Under the pieces are notes generated by a model. It searched no databases and was not told the origin of the DNA. It saw nothing but the letters and a program-made list of their open reading frames with translations. DNA of 13,920 nt from an uncultured Oscillospiraceae bacterium (GTDB lineage: Bacteria; Bacillota; Clostridia; Oscillospirales; Oscillospiraceae). This document shows, in pieces, positions 1-8,876 of the stretch. The translations under genes and the position numbers were made by a program. Location: NCBI GenBank assembly GCA_900752305.1, contig CAADUV010000063.1:1-13920 (forward strand), read 5' to 3'. Position 1 is the first letter of the stretch. Each line of letters begins with the position of its first letter.

Positions 1-3000
1 CAGCTCGCGCCGTGGCGGTTCCACACGGTAAAGTCGTCCACCGGGGAGACGGAAGCCACCCCGCTGCCCATGCTGGACCGTTGGAAATTGTTCGATAACC
101 TCCGGCGCTCTCTGGTGCCGGTGTTCCTCACGGCGGCATTGCTGGTGGGGGTCTGCTGCTCCAGCGCCATGTGCCTGGCTGGGGGTATCGTCGCCCTGGC
201 GGCCATCCTGTCCTCGGTGCTCTTAGGCGGCGTGGAAGCCCTGTGCGGGCGCGGCGTCATCCGGCGTCGGTTCCACTCGGTGCTGGTGGCGGGGTTCGCC
301 GGGACGGTGGTGCGCACGGCGGTGGAGTTTTTGCTGCTGCCGGTGCAGGCGTGGGTGTGCCTGTCGGCGGTTTGTACGGCGCTGTGGCGGATGCTGGTGA
401 GCAAGGAAAAACTGCTGGAGTGGGTGACGGCAGCCCAGAGCGAGCGCAGTGTCCAAACGGTGCCCTGGCGGCTCATCCTGCCCGGCGCGGTGGCTGGTGT
501 CATCGCCATCGGCTGGCAGACCATCCGGCTGGGGAGCTTTTTGGGGCTGCTGTGGCTGTTCTCACCTCTGCTCATCGCCTGGTTAGACCGCCCCGTGCCC
601 CAGCACCCCACCGTCCGAGCACGGGACCAAGGATTTTTGCTCCACGAGGCGGAGCACATCTGGCGCTACTTTGCGGAACAGCTGACAGCGGAGCATCACT
701 ACCTCCCGCCGGACAACATCCAGCAGTTCCCCACCTACGAGGTGGCCGACCGCACCTCTCCCACCAACATCGGCATGGCGCTGCTCAGCTGCCTGGCGGC
801 TTGGGAGTTAGGGCTGGCGGAGGAAGAACAGGTGACGCCGCTGCTGGGGCATATGCTGGACAGCATCCAAAAGCTGCCAAAGTGGCGGGGGCATTTATAT
901 AATTGGTATCACATCAAGACCGCCCAGCCCCTAGCGCCCATCTTCGTCTCTACCGTGGACAGCGGCAACCTGTGTGCCTGCCTCATCGCCCTGTCTCAGG
1001 GGCTGCGAGAGAAGGGCTATTCGGAGTTGGCGGAACAAGCCCAAGCGCTGGCCGACGCCATGGAGTTCCGCCCCTTGTACGACGATCAACGGAAGCTGTT
1101 CTATATCGGCTATGACTGTGAAAATCAAGAATTTACGCCGGGACGCTACGACCTGATGGCCAGCGAAGCCCGCCTGGCCAGCTATGTGGCGGTGGCCAGA
1201 GGGGACGTGCCGGTGGAGCACTGGGCGAGCCTGAACCGGAGCCTGGTGGGACGGCGGCAGTACTGCGGGATGGTGTCCTGGACGGGCACCATGTTTGAAT
1301 ACTTCATGCCCCAGCTCCTCCTGCCCGCCCCGGTGGGATCGTTGCTCTACGAGACTCTCTGTTTCGCCGTCTGCGCCCAGATGGATTGGGGGGCGGCACG
1401 GGGCATCCCCTGGGGAGTGTCCGAGTCCGCCTACGCTGTCTTGGACGGGGGCGACCACTACCGGTACAAGGCCCACGGCATCCCGGCGCTGGCTATGAAG
1501 CGGGAGGTGCAGACCGACCGGGTCATCGCCCCCTACGCCGCCTGGCTCACCTTGTCCCTGGTGCCACGAGCGGTGGTGCGCGACCTGAAACAGCTGCGCA
1601 ACTTGGGTGCTGCCGGGCGCTACGGTCTGTTCGAGGCAGTGGACTTCACCCCGGAGCGCTGCCCGACCCCCAGGCAGGGGACGCCGGTGCAGAGCTGGAT
1701 GGCACATCACTTGGGGATGAGCCTCATCGCCATCTGCAACGCCCTCACTGACCAAAAGCTCATTCGGGACTTTATGGCGGAACCAGCCATGGGCGCGTAT
1801 CGAGAGTTGCTAGAGGAAAAGATCCCGGTGGCGGCACCGGTGTTGGAACGGACATGGAACAAACAGGAAAGGCGGAGGATGATGACAAACAAGCGATGGG
1901 AAGAAACCGGCACCGGCGCCTGCGCTACCCGGCCAGCCTGCCACCTGCTTTCCAACGGGCGCTATTCCGTCCTGGTCACCAGCGGCGGCGGAGGCTGGTC
2001 TCAGTGGGGGAGTACCCGCTTGACCCACGAGCTGGACGGGGTGGCGGTGCTTCTGCGGCGGAAGGATACGTTGTATCCCATTTTCCCCGCCGGGGACAGT
2101 GACGCCATTCAGTGGCGTTTCCAGGACGACCGGGCCAGCTTCACCGTTCAGGGGGCGTTTTTCAACGTAAAGGAGACGGTCTGCGTCAGCGGTGCCCACG
2201 ATGGGGAGTTGCGTCAGTTCCAGGTGCAGCTGGAGGAACCGGGGGAGGACACCGAACTCATCCTCTACTTCCAGCCCGTCCTCACCGACCAGCGCAGCTA
2301 CCTGGCCCACCCGGCCTTCTCCAACCTGTCCATCGTCACCGCCGGCCAGGAGAACAGCGTCCTCCTGCGCAAGCTCAACGGCGACCCGGAGGATCGGGTG
2401 CTCGCGGTGCGCTGGAACGCCAAGCGCACCCAGTGGACCACCAACCGCATCCATGCCCTCAACGAGACCCGTTACGGCGGCCCCAGAGCGGGCATCGTCC
2501 TCCAGCCCTGCCTGTGCCTTCACGTGCCGGTGGAGCAGACCACCCTGCGCTTCCAGCTGGCCATGACCTATGAGCCGGTGCAGAAGAGCAAGCAGGCCAC
2601 CGCCAACGTCCTCACCAGCGGCGTCAGCGGCGCGTCCGACTTCACCGGCGACCTGCTCCGCCAGGCGGCTCAGCAGACCCAGCGGCAGATGAGCCTGTCC
2701 CACACCTTATCCCGCCTGCTCCTACCGGAGCACCGCCCCGACTGCGCCCACGCCAAGGGACAGGAGTCCCTGTGGCCCTTTGGCATCTCCGGTGACGACC
2801 CCATTTTGGCGGCGCAGCTGGATGAAAACCAGTTGGAGTGGGGCGTCTGGCTGGCGGCACAGCACCAGGTGCTGACCCGGTTGGGGTTCCGCTATGACCT
2901 GGTGTGCGTGACCACGCCGGACACCGCCCAGGCATTGCGGGAGCTGCTGGAAAAGCGGAGCATCCCGACAGCCGAGGACGCCCGGGGCGGCCTGCATCTC

Positions 3001-5358
3001 ATCGACCGAGAGCGCCCCAACGTGGCGGACATCTTGGCCTACGCCGACCTGGTCTTGGACGGCGCCGAACAGTGGAGCTGGCCCAAGCCGCCGGAGGGAA
3101 CGGGCTGTGCAGGTCAGTCCATCCCACAGAGCCGAGAAGCGCCCGAGTGGCACTGGTCAGAGGACGGGTTCCACCTGGAAATGCACGGCGGCCTGCTACC
3201 CTTGCGGTGGAGCCATGTGCTGGCCAATGCACAATTTGGCTGGCTGGCGGACGAGGCGGGGACCGGCCACCTGTGGTACGGCAACTCCCACGAGAACCGC
3301 ATCACCCCGTGGCAGAACGACCCGCTGGCCGACCAGGGGGCGGAACGGCTGCTCTTGGTGCGGAAACAGGAGGAAAATAGCCTCTTTGCCGCCCGGGACG
3401 GCTTGGAGACCAACATCACCTATGGCGGCGGCTACGCCGTCTGGGAAAAACAGCTCAGCTCCGTCCACACCATCTTAACCGCCTTCGTGCCGGTGGACAT
3501 CCCAGCGCGGGTGTTCCTGTTGAAGGTGTCCGGAGGCAAAAATCTGAAGCTGCGCTGGCAGGTCACCGCCCGCCTGTCCGACCGGCAGGAGCACAACCGC
3601 TTTGTCCAGTGTCAGGCGGGACCGCAGGGGCTGTGCCTGCGCAACCCCGTCAACACCAGCTACCCCAACCAGACCGCCCTCTTCGCCCTCTCCCAGCCCT
3701 GCAAGGTCTCCGGCGACAACCCCTATCAGTTGGAGTGCGACCTGCCGGAGACCTTGGTGCTGGTGGCTGGCGTGTATCAGACGGAGGCGGAACGGGAGAA
3801 GCTGGAACGCCTGTTGCAGGTGGACGCGGCAGAACAGGCACTGAACGAGACCAAACAGTGGTGGCGCGCCCAGACGTCCCCCATGGAGCTACAGACACCG
3901 GAACCAGCCCTGAACCACTATATCAACCGCTGGGCGCTGTACCAGACCATCGCCTGTCGCCTCTTCGCCCGGGCGGGGCTGTACCAGTGCGGCGGTGGCT
4001 ACGGCTTCCGGGATCAACTTCAGGACGTGGGGGCACTCATCCCCACCTCGCCGGAGCTGGCACGGGAACAGATCCTGCGCTGCTGCGCCCATCAGTTTGA
4101 GGAAGGGGACGTGCAGCACTGGTGGCACCCGGAGGGGACGGGACAACCGGAACGAGGGGTGCGCACCCGCATCACCGACGATCTGCTGTGGCTGCCCTAC
4201 ACGGTGAGCCGCTGGACGGAGGTCTGGGGGCTGGACGGGCTGCTGGAGGAACCGGTGGCCTACCTGCGCTCGCCCGTCCTGGCAAAGGAAGAGTTGGAAC
4301 GCTACGAGCGGCCAGCGCGTTCGGAGCGGTCGGAGACCGTCTACCAGCACTGCACCCGTGCCATCGAGTGCGTCCTGACCCGTGGGGTAGGGGAGCACGG
4401 CCTGTGCCGGATGGGCACCGGCGACTGGAACGACGGCATGAACCACATCGGCGCAAAGGGCTGGGGGGAGAGCGTGTGGCTGACCTGGTTCTTCGGGCTG
4501 GTGCTGGAGCGGTGGAGTGTTGTGGCACGGTGCTGCGGCGACACAGAAGCGGCGGAGCGGTATCAGCGGTTATCCAAACACTTTGTCCAACAGGCGGAGG
4601 GCGCTTGGGACGGCAAGTGGTATCTGCGTGGCTACGACGACGAGGGGAAGCCCTTCGGCAGCGACGGCAACGCCGAGTGTGCCTTGGACTCCGTAGCACA
4701 GAGCTTCGCCGCCTTCGCCCCGGACAGCGACCCCGACCGTGCCCGGCAGGCGGTCACCTCCGCCCTGGAACAGCTCTGGGACAGACAGGTCCAGACCGCA
4801 GCCCTGCTCACCCCGCCCTTCCACGGACTCACCGACCCCGGTTATATTCGCAACTACCCACCAGGCGTTCGGGAAAACGGCGGGCAGTACACCCACGGCG
4901 CCATCTGGCTGGCCGCCGCCTGCTACCGGACGGGACAGGAGGTGGAAGGCCATCAGCTGCTGTTGGACTTGCTCCCCGAACGCCACGACCTCACCCGCTA
5001 CCTGGCAGAGCCTTACGTGCTGGCCGGGGACGTCTGCACGGCGTACCAACAGGAGGGCCGAGGGGGCTGGAGCTGGTACACCGGCGCGGCAGGCTGGTAT
5101 TATCGGGTGGTGCAGGAGGAACTGCTGGGGCTGACCCTGCGGGAGGGCATCCTGACCATTCGTCCCCATCTGCCGGACAGCTGGAACCAGTGTCGCGTGA
5201 CCTGGCGGGTGCTAAACGTAGAGTTGGACATCGAGCTGGTGCGTGGCGTGTGGACGGGGATATTCCTGGATGACGTACCGGCCAACGACACCATTGACTG
5301 CCGGCAGCTGGAGGGGAAACATCACATCCGGGTGGTGCTGGGAGACGATACGAATTAG
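1..5358 (+). CDS. Cyclic beta-1,2-glucan synthase-like protein, C-terminal part (5' end outside window)
   Basis: The frame is open from base 1, so the ATG at position 70 is internal and the gene starts upstream. Residues are counted from that Met. A family-typical RWKLFDNLRRSL stretch is followed by about five hydrophobic, likely membrane-spanning segments (roughly 14-56, 67-105 and 133-173). Next comes a glycoamylase-like middle domain (~188-590) with EAEHIWRYF, DRTSPTNIG, WGVSESAYAV and WMAHHLGMS; in cyclic glucan synthases this domain cyclises linear beta-1,2-glucan (recently classed GH189). The remainder (~620-1750) is GH94-like: GYGFRDQLQD near 1310, GDWND at 1451-1455 carrying the expected general-acid Asp, and a phosphate-site-like ENGGQYTHG at 1602-1610. 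Rhizobial NdvB/Cgs proteins are about 2,800 residues, so roughly 1,000 residues, including the GT84 polymerase domain, should lie upstream. The family call is firm; the exact product (cyclic or linear glucan) is inferred. It ends in TAG with no clear terminator after it. Confidence 0.9.
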   Translation, partial: QLAPWRFHTVKSSTGETEATPLPMLDRWKLFDNLRRSLVPVFLTAALLVGVCCSSAMCLAGGIVALAAILSSVLLGGVEALCGRGVIRRRFHSVLVAGFAGTVVRTAVEFLLLPVQAWVCLSAVCTALWRMLVSKEKLLEWVTAAQSERSVQTVPWRLILPGAVAGVIAIGWQTIRLGSFLGLLWLFSPLLIAWLDRPVPQHPTVRARDQGFLLHEAEHIWRYFAEQLTAEHHYLPPDNIQQFPTYEVADRTSPTNIGMALLSCLAAWELGLAEEEQVTPLLGHMLDSIQKLPKWRGHLYNWYHIKTAQPLAPIFVSTVDSGNLCACLIALSQGLREKGYSELAEQAQALADAMEFRPLYDDQRKLFYIGYDCENQEFTPGRYDLMASEARLASYVAVARGDVPVEHWASLNRSLVGRRQYCGMVSWTGTMFEYFMPQLLLPAPVGSLLYETLCFAVCAQMDWGAARGIPWGVSESAYAVLDGGDHYRYKAHGIPALAMKREVQTDRVIAPYAAWLTLSLVPRAVVRDLKQLRNLGAAGRYGLFEAVDFTPERCPTPRQGTPVQSWMAHHLGMSLIAICNALTDQKLIRDFMAEPAMGAYRELLEEKIPVAAPVLERTWNKQERRRMMTNKRWEETGTGACATRPACHLLSNGRYSVLVTSGGGGWSQWGSTRLTHELDGVAVLLRRKDTLYPIFPAGDSDAIQWRFQDDRASFTVQGAFFNVKETVCVSGAHDGELRQFQVQLEEPGEDTELILYFQPVLTDQRSYLAHPAFSNLSIVTAGQENSVLLRKLNGDPEDRVLAVRWNAKRTQWTTNRIHALNETRYGGPRAGIVLQPCLCLHVPVEQTTLRFQLAMTYEPVQKSKQATANVLTSGVSGASDFTGDLLRQAAQQTQRQMSLSHTLSRLLLPEHRPDCAHAKGQESLWPFGISGDDPILAAQLDENQLEWGVWLAAQHQVLTRLGFRYDLVCVTTPDTAQALRELLEKRSIPTAEDARGGLHLIDRERPNVADILAYADLVLDGAEQWSWPKPPEGTGCAGQSIPQSREAPEWHWSEDGFHLEMHGGLLPLRWSHVLANAQFGWLADEAGTGHLWYGNSHENRITPWQNDPLADQGAERLLLVRKQEENSLFAARDGLETNITYGGGYAVWEKQLSSVHTILTAFVPVDIPARVFLLKVSGGKNLKLRWQVTARLSDRQEHNRFVQCQAGPQGLCLRNPVNTSYPNQTALFALSQPCKVSGDNPYQLECDLPETLVLVAGVYQTEAEREKLERLLQVDAAEQALNETKQWWRAQTSPMELQTPEPALNHYINRWALYQTIACRLFARAGLYQCGGGYGFRDQLQDVGALIPTSPELAREQILRCCAHQFEEGDVQHWWHPEGTGQPERGVRTRITDDLLWLPYTVSRWTEVWGLDGLLEEPVAYLRSPVLAKEELERYERPARSERSETVYQHCTRAIECVLTRGVGEHGLCRMGTGDWNDGMNHIGAKGWGESVWLTWFFGLVLERWSVVARCCGDTEAAERYQRLSKHFVQQAEGAWDGKWYLRGYDDEGKPFGSDGNAECALDSVAQSFAAFAPDSDPDRARQAVTSALEQLWDRQVQTAALLTPPFHGLTDPGYIRNYPPGVRENGGQYTHGAIWLAAACYRTGQEVEGHQLLLDLLPERHDLTRYLAEPYVLAGDVCTAYQQEGRGGWSWYTGAAGWYYRVVQEELLGLTLREGILTIRPHLPDSWNQCRVTWRVLNVELDIELVRGVWTGIFLDDVPANDTIDCRQLEGKHHIRVVLGDDTN

Positions 5359-5370
5359 GAAAGATGAACC

Positions 5371-5399
5371 TTGTTTTATAGGGGTCAGCACGGTATAAT
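5371..5399 (+). promoter_or_regulatory. Sigma-A-type promoter of the yfmF-yfmH-lgt-folD operon
   Basis: TTGTTT (5371-5376) and a perfect TATAAT (5394-5399) are separated by 17 nt. They sit just after the stop codon of the glucan synthase gene and 38 nt before the yfmF start. No terminator separates this promoter from the upstream gene, so read-through could add to expression. Confidence 0.8.
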
Positions 5400-5423
5400 A
5401 GGGACAAAACGACCAGTTTGAAC

Positions 5424-5429
5424 AGGAGG
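5424..5429 (+). promoter_or_regulatory. Ribosome binding site fixing the yfmF start
   Basis: A consensus AGGAGG lies 8 nt before the ATG at 5438. An in-frame GTG at 5429 overlaps this site and therefore cannot use it, which rules out the 3-codon-longer reading. Confidence 0.85.
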
Positions 5430-5437
5430 TGACCGGT

Positions 5438-6730
5438 ATGGACAGACCCTATCGGATCGAGATCATGCCCGGCGTGTGGCTCACCGCCATACAGAGCCGG
5501 AAATTCAAAAGCAGCTATTGGTCGCTCCGCCTGCTGACCCCTTTGACTCAGGAGACGGCCGCCATGAACGCCGTCCTCCCTCGCGTCCTCCGGCGCGGCA
5601 CCGCCAGCTGCCCGGATCAGGAACAGCTGGCAGCAGCGTTGGATGAGATGTACGGCGGCGCCATCGAACCGCTGGTGAGCCGGCGGGGCGAGTGCCATGT
5701 GTTCGGCTTCGTGGCCAGCTTCCTGGACGACGGCTTGGTGCCCGATGAGACGCCTCTGCTGGACCAGGCGGCACAGCTGCTGGGCGAGCTGCTCCTCCAG
5801 CCGGCCACTCGGAACGGACGCTTGAAGAGCGAGTACGTGGACGGCGAGCGGGACAACCTGGTGGCGGAGATCAAGAGCCTGCTCAACGACAAGCGCAGCT
5901 ACGCCAACAACCGGCTCATCGAGGAGATGTGCGCCGACGAGCCCTTCCACATCAACCGCCTGGGCAGCTTAGAGCAGGCGGAAAAGCTCAACGTAACCAA
6001 GCTCAACCGCTACTACCGGGAGGTGCTGGCTGCCGCCCAGATGGAAGTGTATTACTGTGGTTCCGCCGACCCCCAGCAGGTGGAATTGGCCTGGCGGGAG
6101 GCGCTGATGGACCTGCCCAGGCACGAAATCCTCGACCTGCCCGAGACCATCATCCGGATGCCGGAAGGGGAGAAGCAGGTGACCGACCACCTGGACGTGA
6201 CCCAGGGCAAGCTGGACCTGGGCTTCCGCACTGGAATCACTGCCACCAGCGTGGATTACCCGGCGCTGATGGTGGCCAATGCCATCTTCGGTGGTACGGC
6301 CACCTCCAAGCTCTTCCTCCACGTGCGGGAGGAGCTGTCCCTTTGCTATTATGTCAATTCCAGCCTGGACAAGTGGAAAGGTCTCATGATCGTCCAGGCC
6401 GGAGCGGAATTCGACCAGTTGGAGCGGGTGAAAACTGAGGTGCTGCACCAGTTGGAGTTGGTGCAGGCGGGGGCGTTCACCCAGGAGGAGCTGGAGGCAG
6501 CCAAGCGGTCCCTCATCGCCACCTATTGCTCCATTTTGGATGTGCCCAACCAGTTGGAGGACTTCCAGTTCGGACAGAACCTGGCGGGTTTGACCTTCGG
6601 GCCGGATGAGCTGGCGGAGGTCATCCGGGTCATCGACGCCCAGCAGGTGGTGGACGCCGCCCAGCGTATCCAGCTGGACACCAGCTATTTCCTGATGGGG
6701 CCGGAAGGCGGAGAGGAGGATGCCCAGTGA
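5438..6730 (+). CDS. yfmF: M16-family peptidase homologue YfmF (YmfF), catalytically inactive partner
   Basis: This 430-residue protein has the length and two-half architecture of M16 (insulinase/pitrilysin) proteins. The place where HxxEH should sit reads MNAVLPRVLRRGT (residues 43-55), so the zinc ligands are missing. The C-terminal half keeps the M16 R/Y substrate-binding signature, VREELSLCYY, with Arg297 and Tyr304/Tyr305. An inactive subunit encoded directly before an active one is the known arrangement of B. subtilis ymfF/ymfH, spelled YfmF/YfmH in some annotation; these proteins are reported as associated with 5-aminopentanol modification of elongation factor P. The start is the ATG 8 nt after AGGAGG. 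The 3' end overlaps the next gene by 4 nt (GTGA), which suggests translational coupling and co-production. Family assignment is firm; the EF-P link here is inferred from homology. Confidence 0.88.
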   Translation: MDRPYRIEIMPGVWLTAIQSRKFKSSYWSLRLLTPLTQETAAMNAVLPRVLRRGTASCPDQEQLAAALDEMYGGAIEPLVSRRGECHVFGFVASFLDDGLVPDETPLLDQAAQLLGELLLQPATRNGRLKSEYVDGERDNLVAEIKSLLNDKRSYANNRLIEEMCADEPFHINRLGSLEQAEKLNVTKLNRYYREVLAAAQMEVYYCGSADPQQVELAWREALMDLPRHEILDLPETIIRMPEGEKQVTDHLDVTQGKLDLGFRTGITATSVDYPALMVANAIFGGTATSKLFLHVREELSLCYYVNSSLDKWKGLMIVQAGAEFDQLERVKTEVLHQLELVQAGAFTQEELEAAKRSLIATYCSILDVPNQLEDFQFGQNLAGLTFGPDELAEVIRVIDAQQVVDAAQRIQLDTSYFLMGPEGGEEDAQ

Positions 6731-8007
6731 AACGAGTACAGTTCCCCAAATTGGGCGAGGTATGCTATGAGACCGTCCTGGACAATGGCCTGAAGATACA
6801 AGTTGTCCCCCGCCCAGGCTACCTGAAATCCTACGCCTTCTTCGCCACCAGCTACGGCGGCATGAACGTCCGCTTCCGCAAGGACGGCCTGTGGCAGGAG
6901 ACCCCGTCTGGGGTGGCGCATTTTCTGGAACACAAGATGTTCGACACCAAGGAGGGCAACGCCCTGCAAAAGCTCACCGCCAACGGCACCTCTGCCAACG
7001 CCTTCACGGCGGCGGCCATGACGGCCTACTATTTCGACTGCACCGAGCGGTTCGAGGAGAACCTGCGCACCCTGCTCTCCTTTGTCTCTCAGGGCTACTT
7101 CACCCAGGAGAGCGTGGACAAGGAACAGGGCATCATCGGGCAGGAGATCCAAATGATCGAAGACGACCCCACCTGGCGGATGTACCAAAACCTCCAGCGG
7201 GCGTTGTACCAGAACCACCCCCTGCGCATCCCCCTGGCGGGGAGCCGGGAGTCCATCTCCCATATCACCGCCCAAACCCTCTACCAGTGCCACAACGCCT
7301 TCTACCAGCCCAGCAACATGGCGCTGTGCGTCATCGGCGACGTGGAACCGGAGCGGGTGGCTCAGATTGCCCGTCTGCTGCTGCCGGAGGAACGGCAGGA
7401 GGTGGCGGAAAAGGACTGGGGCGAGGCGGAACCGGAGACTCCGGCGGAGACGGAGTGCATGGAGGAGATGGCGGTCTCGTCCACCAACTTCATGCTGGGC
7501 TTCAAGTGCCCGCCCCACCCGGACGGCGAGGAAAACCTGCGCCTGGAGCTGCTGGGCGACCTGGCCGGTGACCTGCTCATCGGCGAGTCCAGCCCCCTGT
7601 ACGCCAAGCTCTACCATCAGGGTCTCATCGACAAAGGCTTCTTCGTCAGCTACGACAACAGCCCCAAAGCGGCCTTCCTGGCCATGGGCGGCGAGAGCAA
7701 GGACCCCTGGGCGGTGCGTCAGGCGGTGCTGGAGGAAGGGGAACGGCTGAGTCGGGAGGGCATCGACCCTGCCTTCTTCCGCCGCAGCAAAAAGGCCGCC
7801 TACGGCAGCCGGGTGCGCTCCCTCAACTCCATGGATCACGCCGGTCGGATGCTGGCGGCCTGGGCGCTGGAGGGGTGCCACTACTATCGCTTCGCCGACC
7901 TGTATGACACCATCACCTTGGAGGATGTGCAGACTTTCTTGACCCGCTGCGTTCAGGAGCAGTACGCCGCTATGTCCGTGGTGAAGCCGAAGGAGGGGAC
8001 AGTATGA
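6727..8007 (+). CDS. yfmH: M16-family zinc metallopeptidase YfmH (YmfH)
   Basis: This 426-residue M16 peptidase starts at a GTG overlapping the yfmF stop; AGGAGG at 6714-6719, inside yfmF, is 7 nt upstream. The inverted zinc motif HxxEH is present as HFLEH (His65, Glu68, His69). The third ligand is probably Glu140 in QGIIGQEIQ, with Glu133 seven residues earlier, as in active M16 enzymes. The C-terminal half contains the YmfH-like ESSPLYAKLYHQGLID segment, where the usual R/Y arginine is not obvious. Paired with the inactive YfmF, it probably forms a heterodimeric peptidase, comparable in principle to the alpha/beta mitochondrial processing peptidase. Involvement in EF-P modification is known for the Bacillus homologues and only inferred here. 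No signal peptide is seen, so it is likely cytoplasmic. Its 3' end overlaps lgt by 4 nt (ATGA). Confidence 0.9.
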   Translation: MKRVQFPKLGEVCYETVLDNGLKIQVVPRPGYLKSYAFFATSYGGMNVRFRKDGLWQETPSGVAHFLEHKMFDTKEGNALQKLTANGTSANAFTAAAMTAYYFDCTERFEENLRTLLSFVSQGYFTQESVDKEQGIIGQEIQMIEDDPTWRMYQNLQRALYQNHPLRIPLAGSRESISHITAQTLYQCHNAFYQPSNMALCVIGDVEPERVAQIARLLLPEERQEVAEKDWGEAEPETPAETECMEEMAVSSTNFMLGFKCPPHPDGEENLRLELLGDLAGDLLIGESSPLYAKLYHQGLIDKGFFVSYDNSPKAAFLAMGGESKDPWAVRQAVLEEGERLSREGIDPAFFRRSKKAAYGSRVRSLNSMDHAGRMLAAWALEGCHYYRFADLYDTITLEDVQTFLTRCVQEQYAAMSVVKPKEGTV

Positions 8008-8864
8008 ACCCCATCACCTTTCCTGGACTGGAACTGACCTTCCACATCCAGCGGGTGGCCTTTCAGATTTTCGGCAAGGACATCTACTGGTACGGCATCA
8101 TCATCGCCGCCGGATTCCTGCTGGCCGCTGCTTTTTGCAGCTGGCGGGCGAAGGATTTCGGCATCAAAAAGGATGACTTTCTGGATATGCTCCTGTGGGG
8201 GCTGCCCATCGGCATTATCTGTGCCCGCATTTACTACGTTATCTTCTACCTGTCCCTCTATCGGGACGCCCAGGGGAAGTTCCAGTGGAGCGAGGCCATC
8301 GCCATCTGGGATGGCGGTCTGGCCATCTACGGCGGCGTCATCGGCGGTATCCTGACCTGCCTGGTGGTGTGCAAATATAAAAAGCTGCCCTTCTTGGCCA
8401 TGGCTGACCTGTCCGTCATGGGCCTGTTCATCGGCCAGATCATGGGTCGCTGGGGCAACTTCGTCAACCAGGAGGCCTACGGCGGCGCCTGCGACCTGCC
8501 CTGGCGGATGGGACTCATCGTAGACGGTCAGCTCATCACCGTCCACCCCACCTTTTTGTACGAATCCCTGTGGAATCTCATGGGACTGTGTCTGCTGTTT
8601 TTTGTGGTGCGGCGGGTGCGCCGGTTTGATGGGGAACTGTTCCTGTGCTACCTGGGCTGGTACGGCCTGGGACGGTTCTGGATCGAGGGGCTGCGGACGG
8701 ACAGCCTGTACCTGTTCGGCACGGGGATTCGGGTGTCTCAGCTGATGGCGCTGGTGTCAGTGTTGGCGGCGGTGGTGCTGCTGGTGCGGATGCTGGTGTT
8801 CGTGAAGCCGAACCCCCAGAAGATGTGGGTACATCGCGCAACAGAAAACAATCAAGCCAAATAG
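8004..8864 (+). CDS. lgt: Prolipoprotein diacylglyceryl transferase Lgt
   Basis: Lgt moves diacylglycerol from phosphatidylglycerol to the lipobox cysteine of prelipoproteins, the first step of lipoprotein maturation at the membrane. The 286-residue product is polytopic, with about seven hydrophobic segments. Conserved Lgt blocks are visible in order: YWYGIIIAAGF near the N terminus, IWDGGLAIYGG (101-111), the signature GRWGNFVNQEAYGG (148-161; Arg149, Asn152 and Glu156), HPTFLYES, and GRFWIEGLRTDSL near the C terminus. Tyr109 occupies the position of the important His103 of the E. coli enzyme; from memory this variation is common in clostridial Lgt, so I do not read it as inactivation. The ATG overlaps the yfmH stop (ATGA), with AGGAGG at 7991-7996. 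Its place in an operon with peptidases and folD is probably co-transcription rather than shared function. Confidence 0.95.
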   Translation: MNPITFPGLELTFHIQRVAFQIFGKDIYWYGIIIAAGFLLAAAFCSWRAKDFGIKKDDFLDMLLWGLPIGIICARIYYVIFYLSLYRDAQGKFQWSEAIAIWDGGLAIYGGVIGGILTCLVVCKYKKLPFLAMADLSVMGLFIGQIMGRWGNFVNQEAYGGACDLPWRMGLIVDGQLITVHPTFLYESLWNLMGLCLLFFVVRRVRRFDGELFLCYLGWYGLGRFWIEGLRTDSLYLFGTGIRVSQLMALVSVLAAVVLLVRMLVFVKPNPQKMWVHRATENNQAK

Positions 8865-8876
8865 AGGAGAAATCAC

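Noticed and set aside
70..72. ATG at 70 as the start of the glucan synthase gene
   Set aside because: The frame is open to base 1 with family-like residues before it, there is no ribosome site, and the homologous domain order requires more protein upstream.
6685..7881. Minus-strand open frame of 398 codons opposite yfmH
   Set aside because: It is a shadow of a GC-rich gene; no recognisable domain, and the opposite strand encodes HFLEH and the M16 fold.
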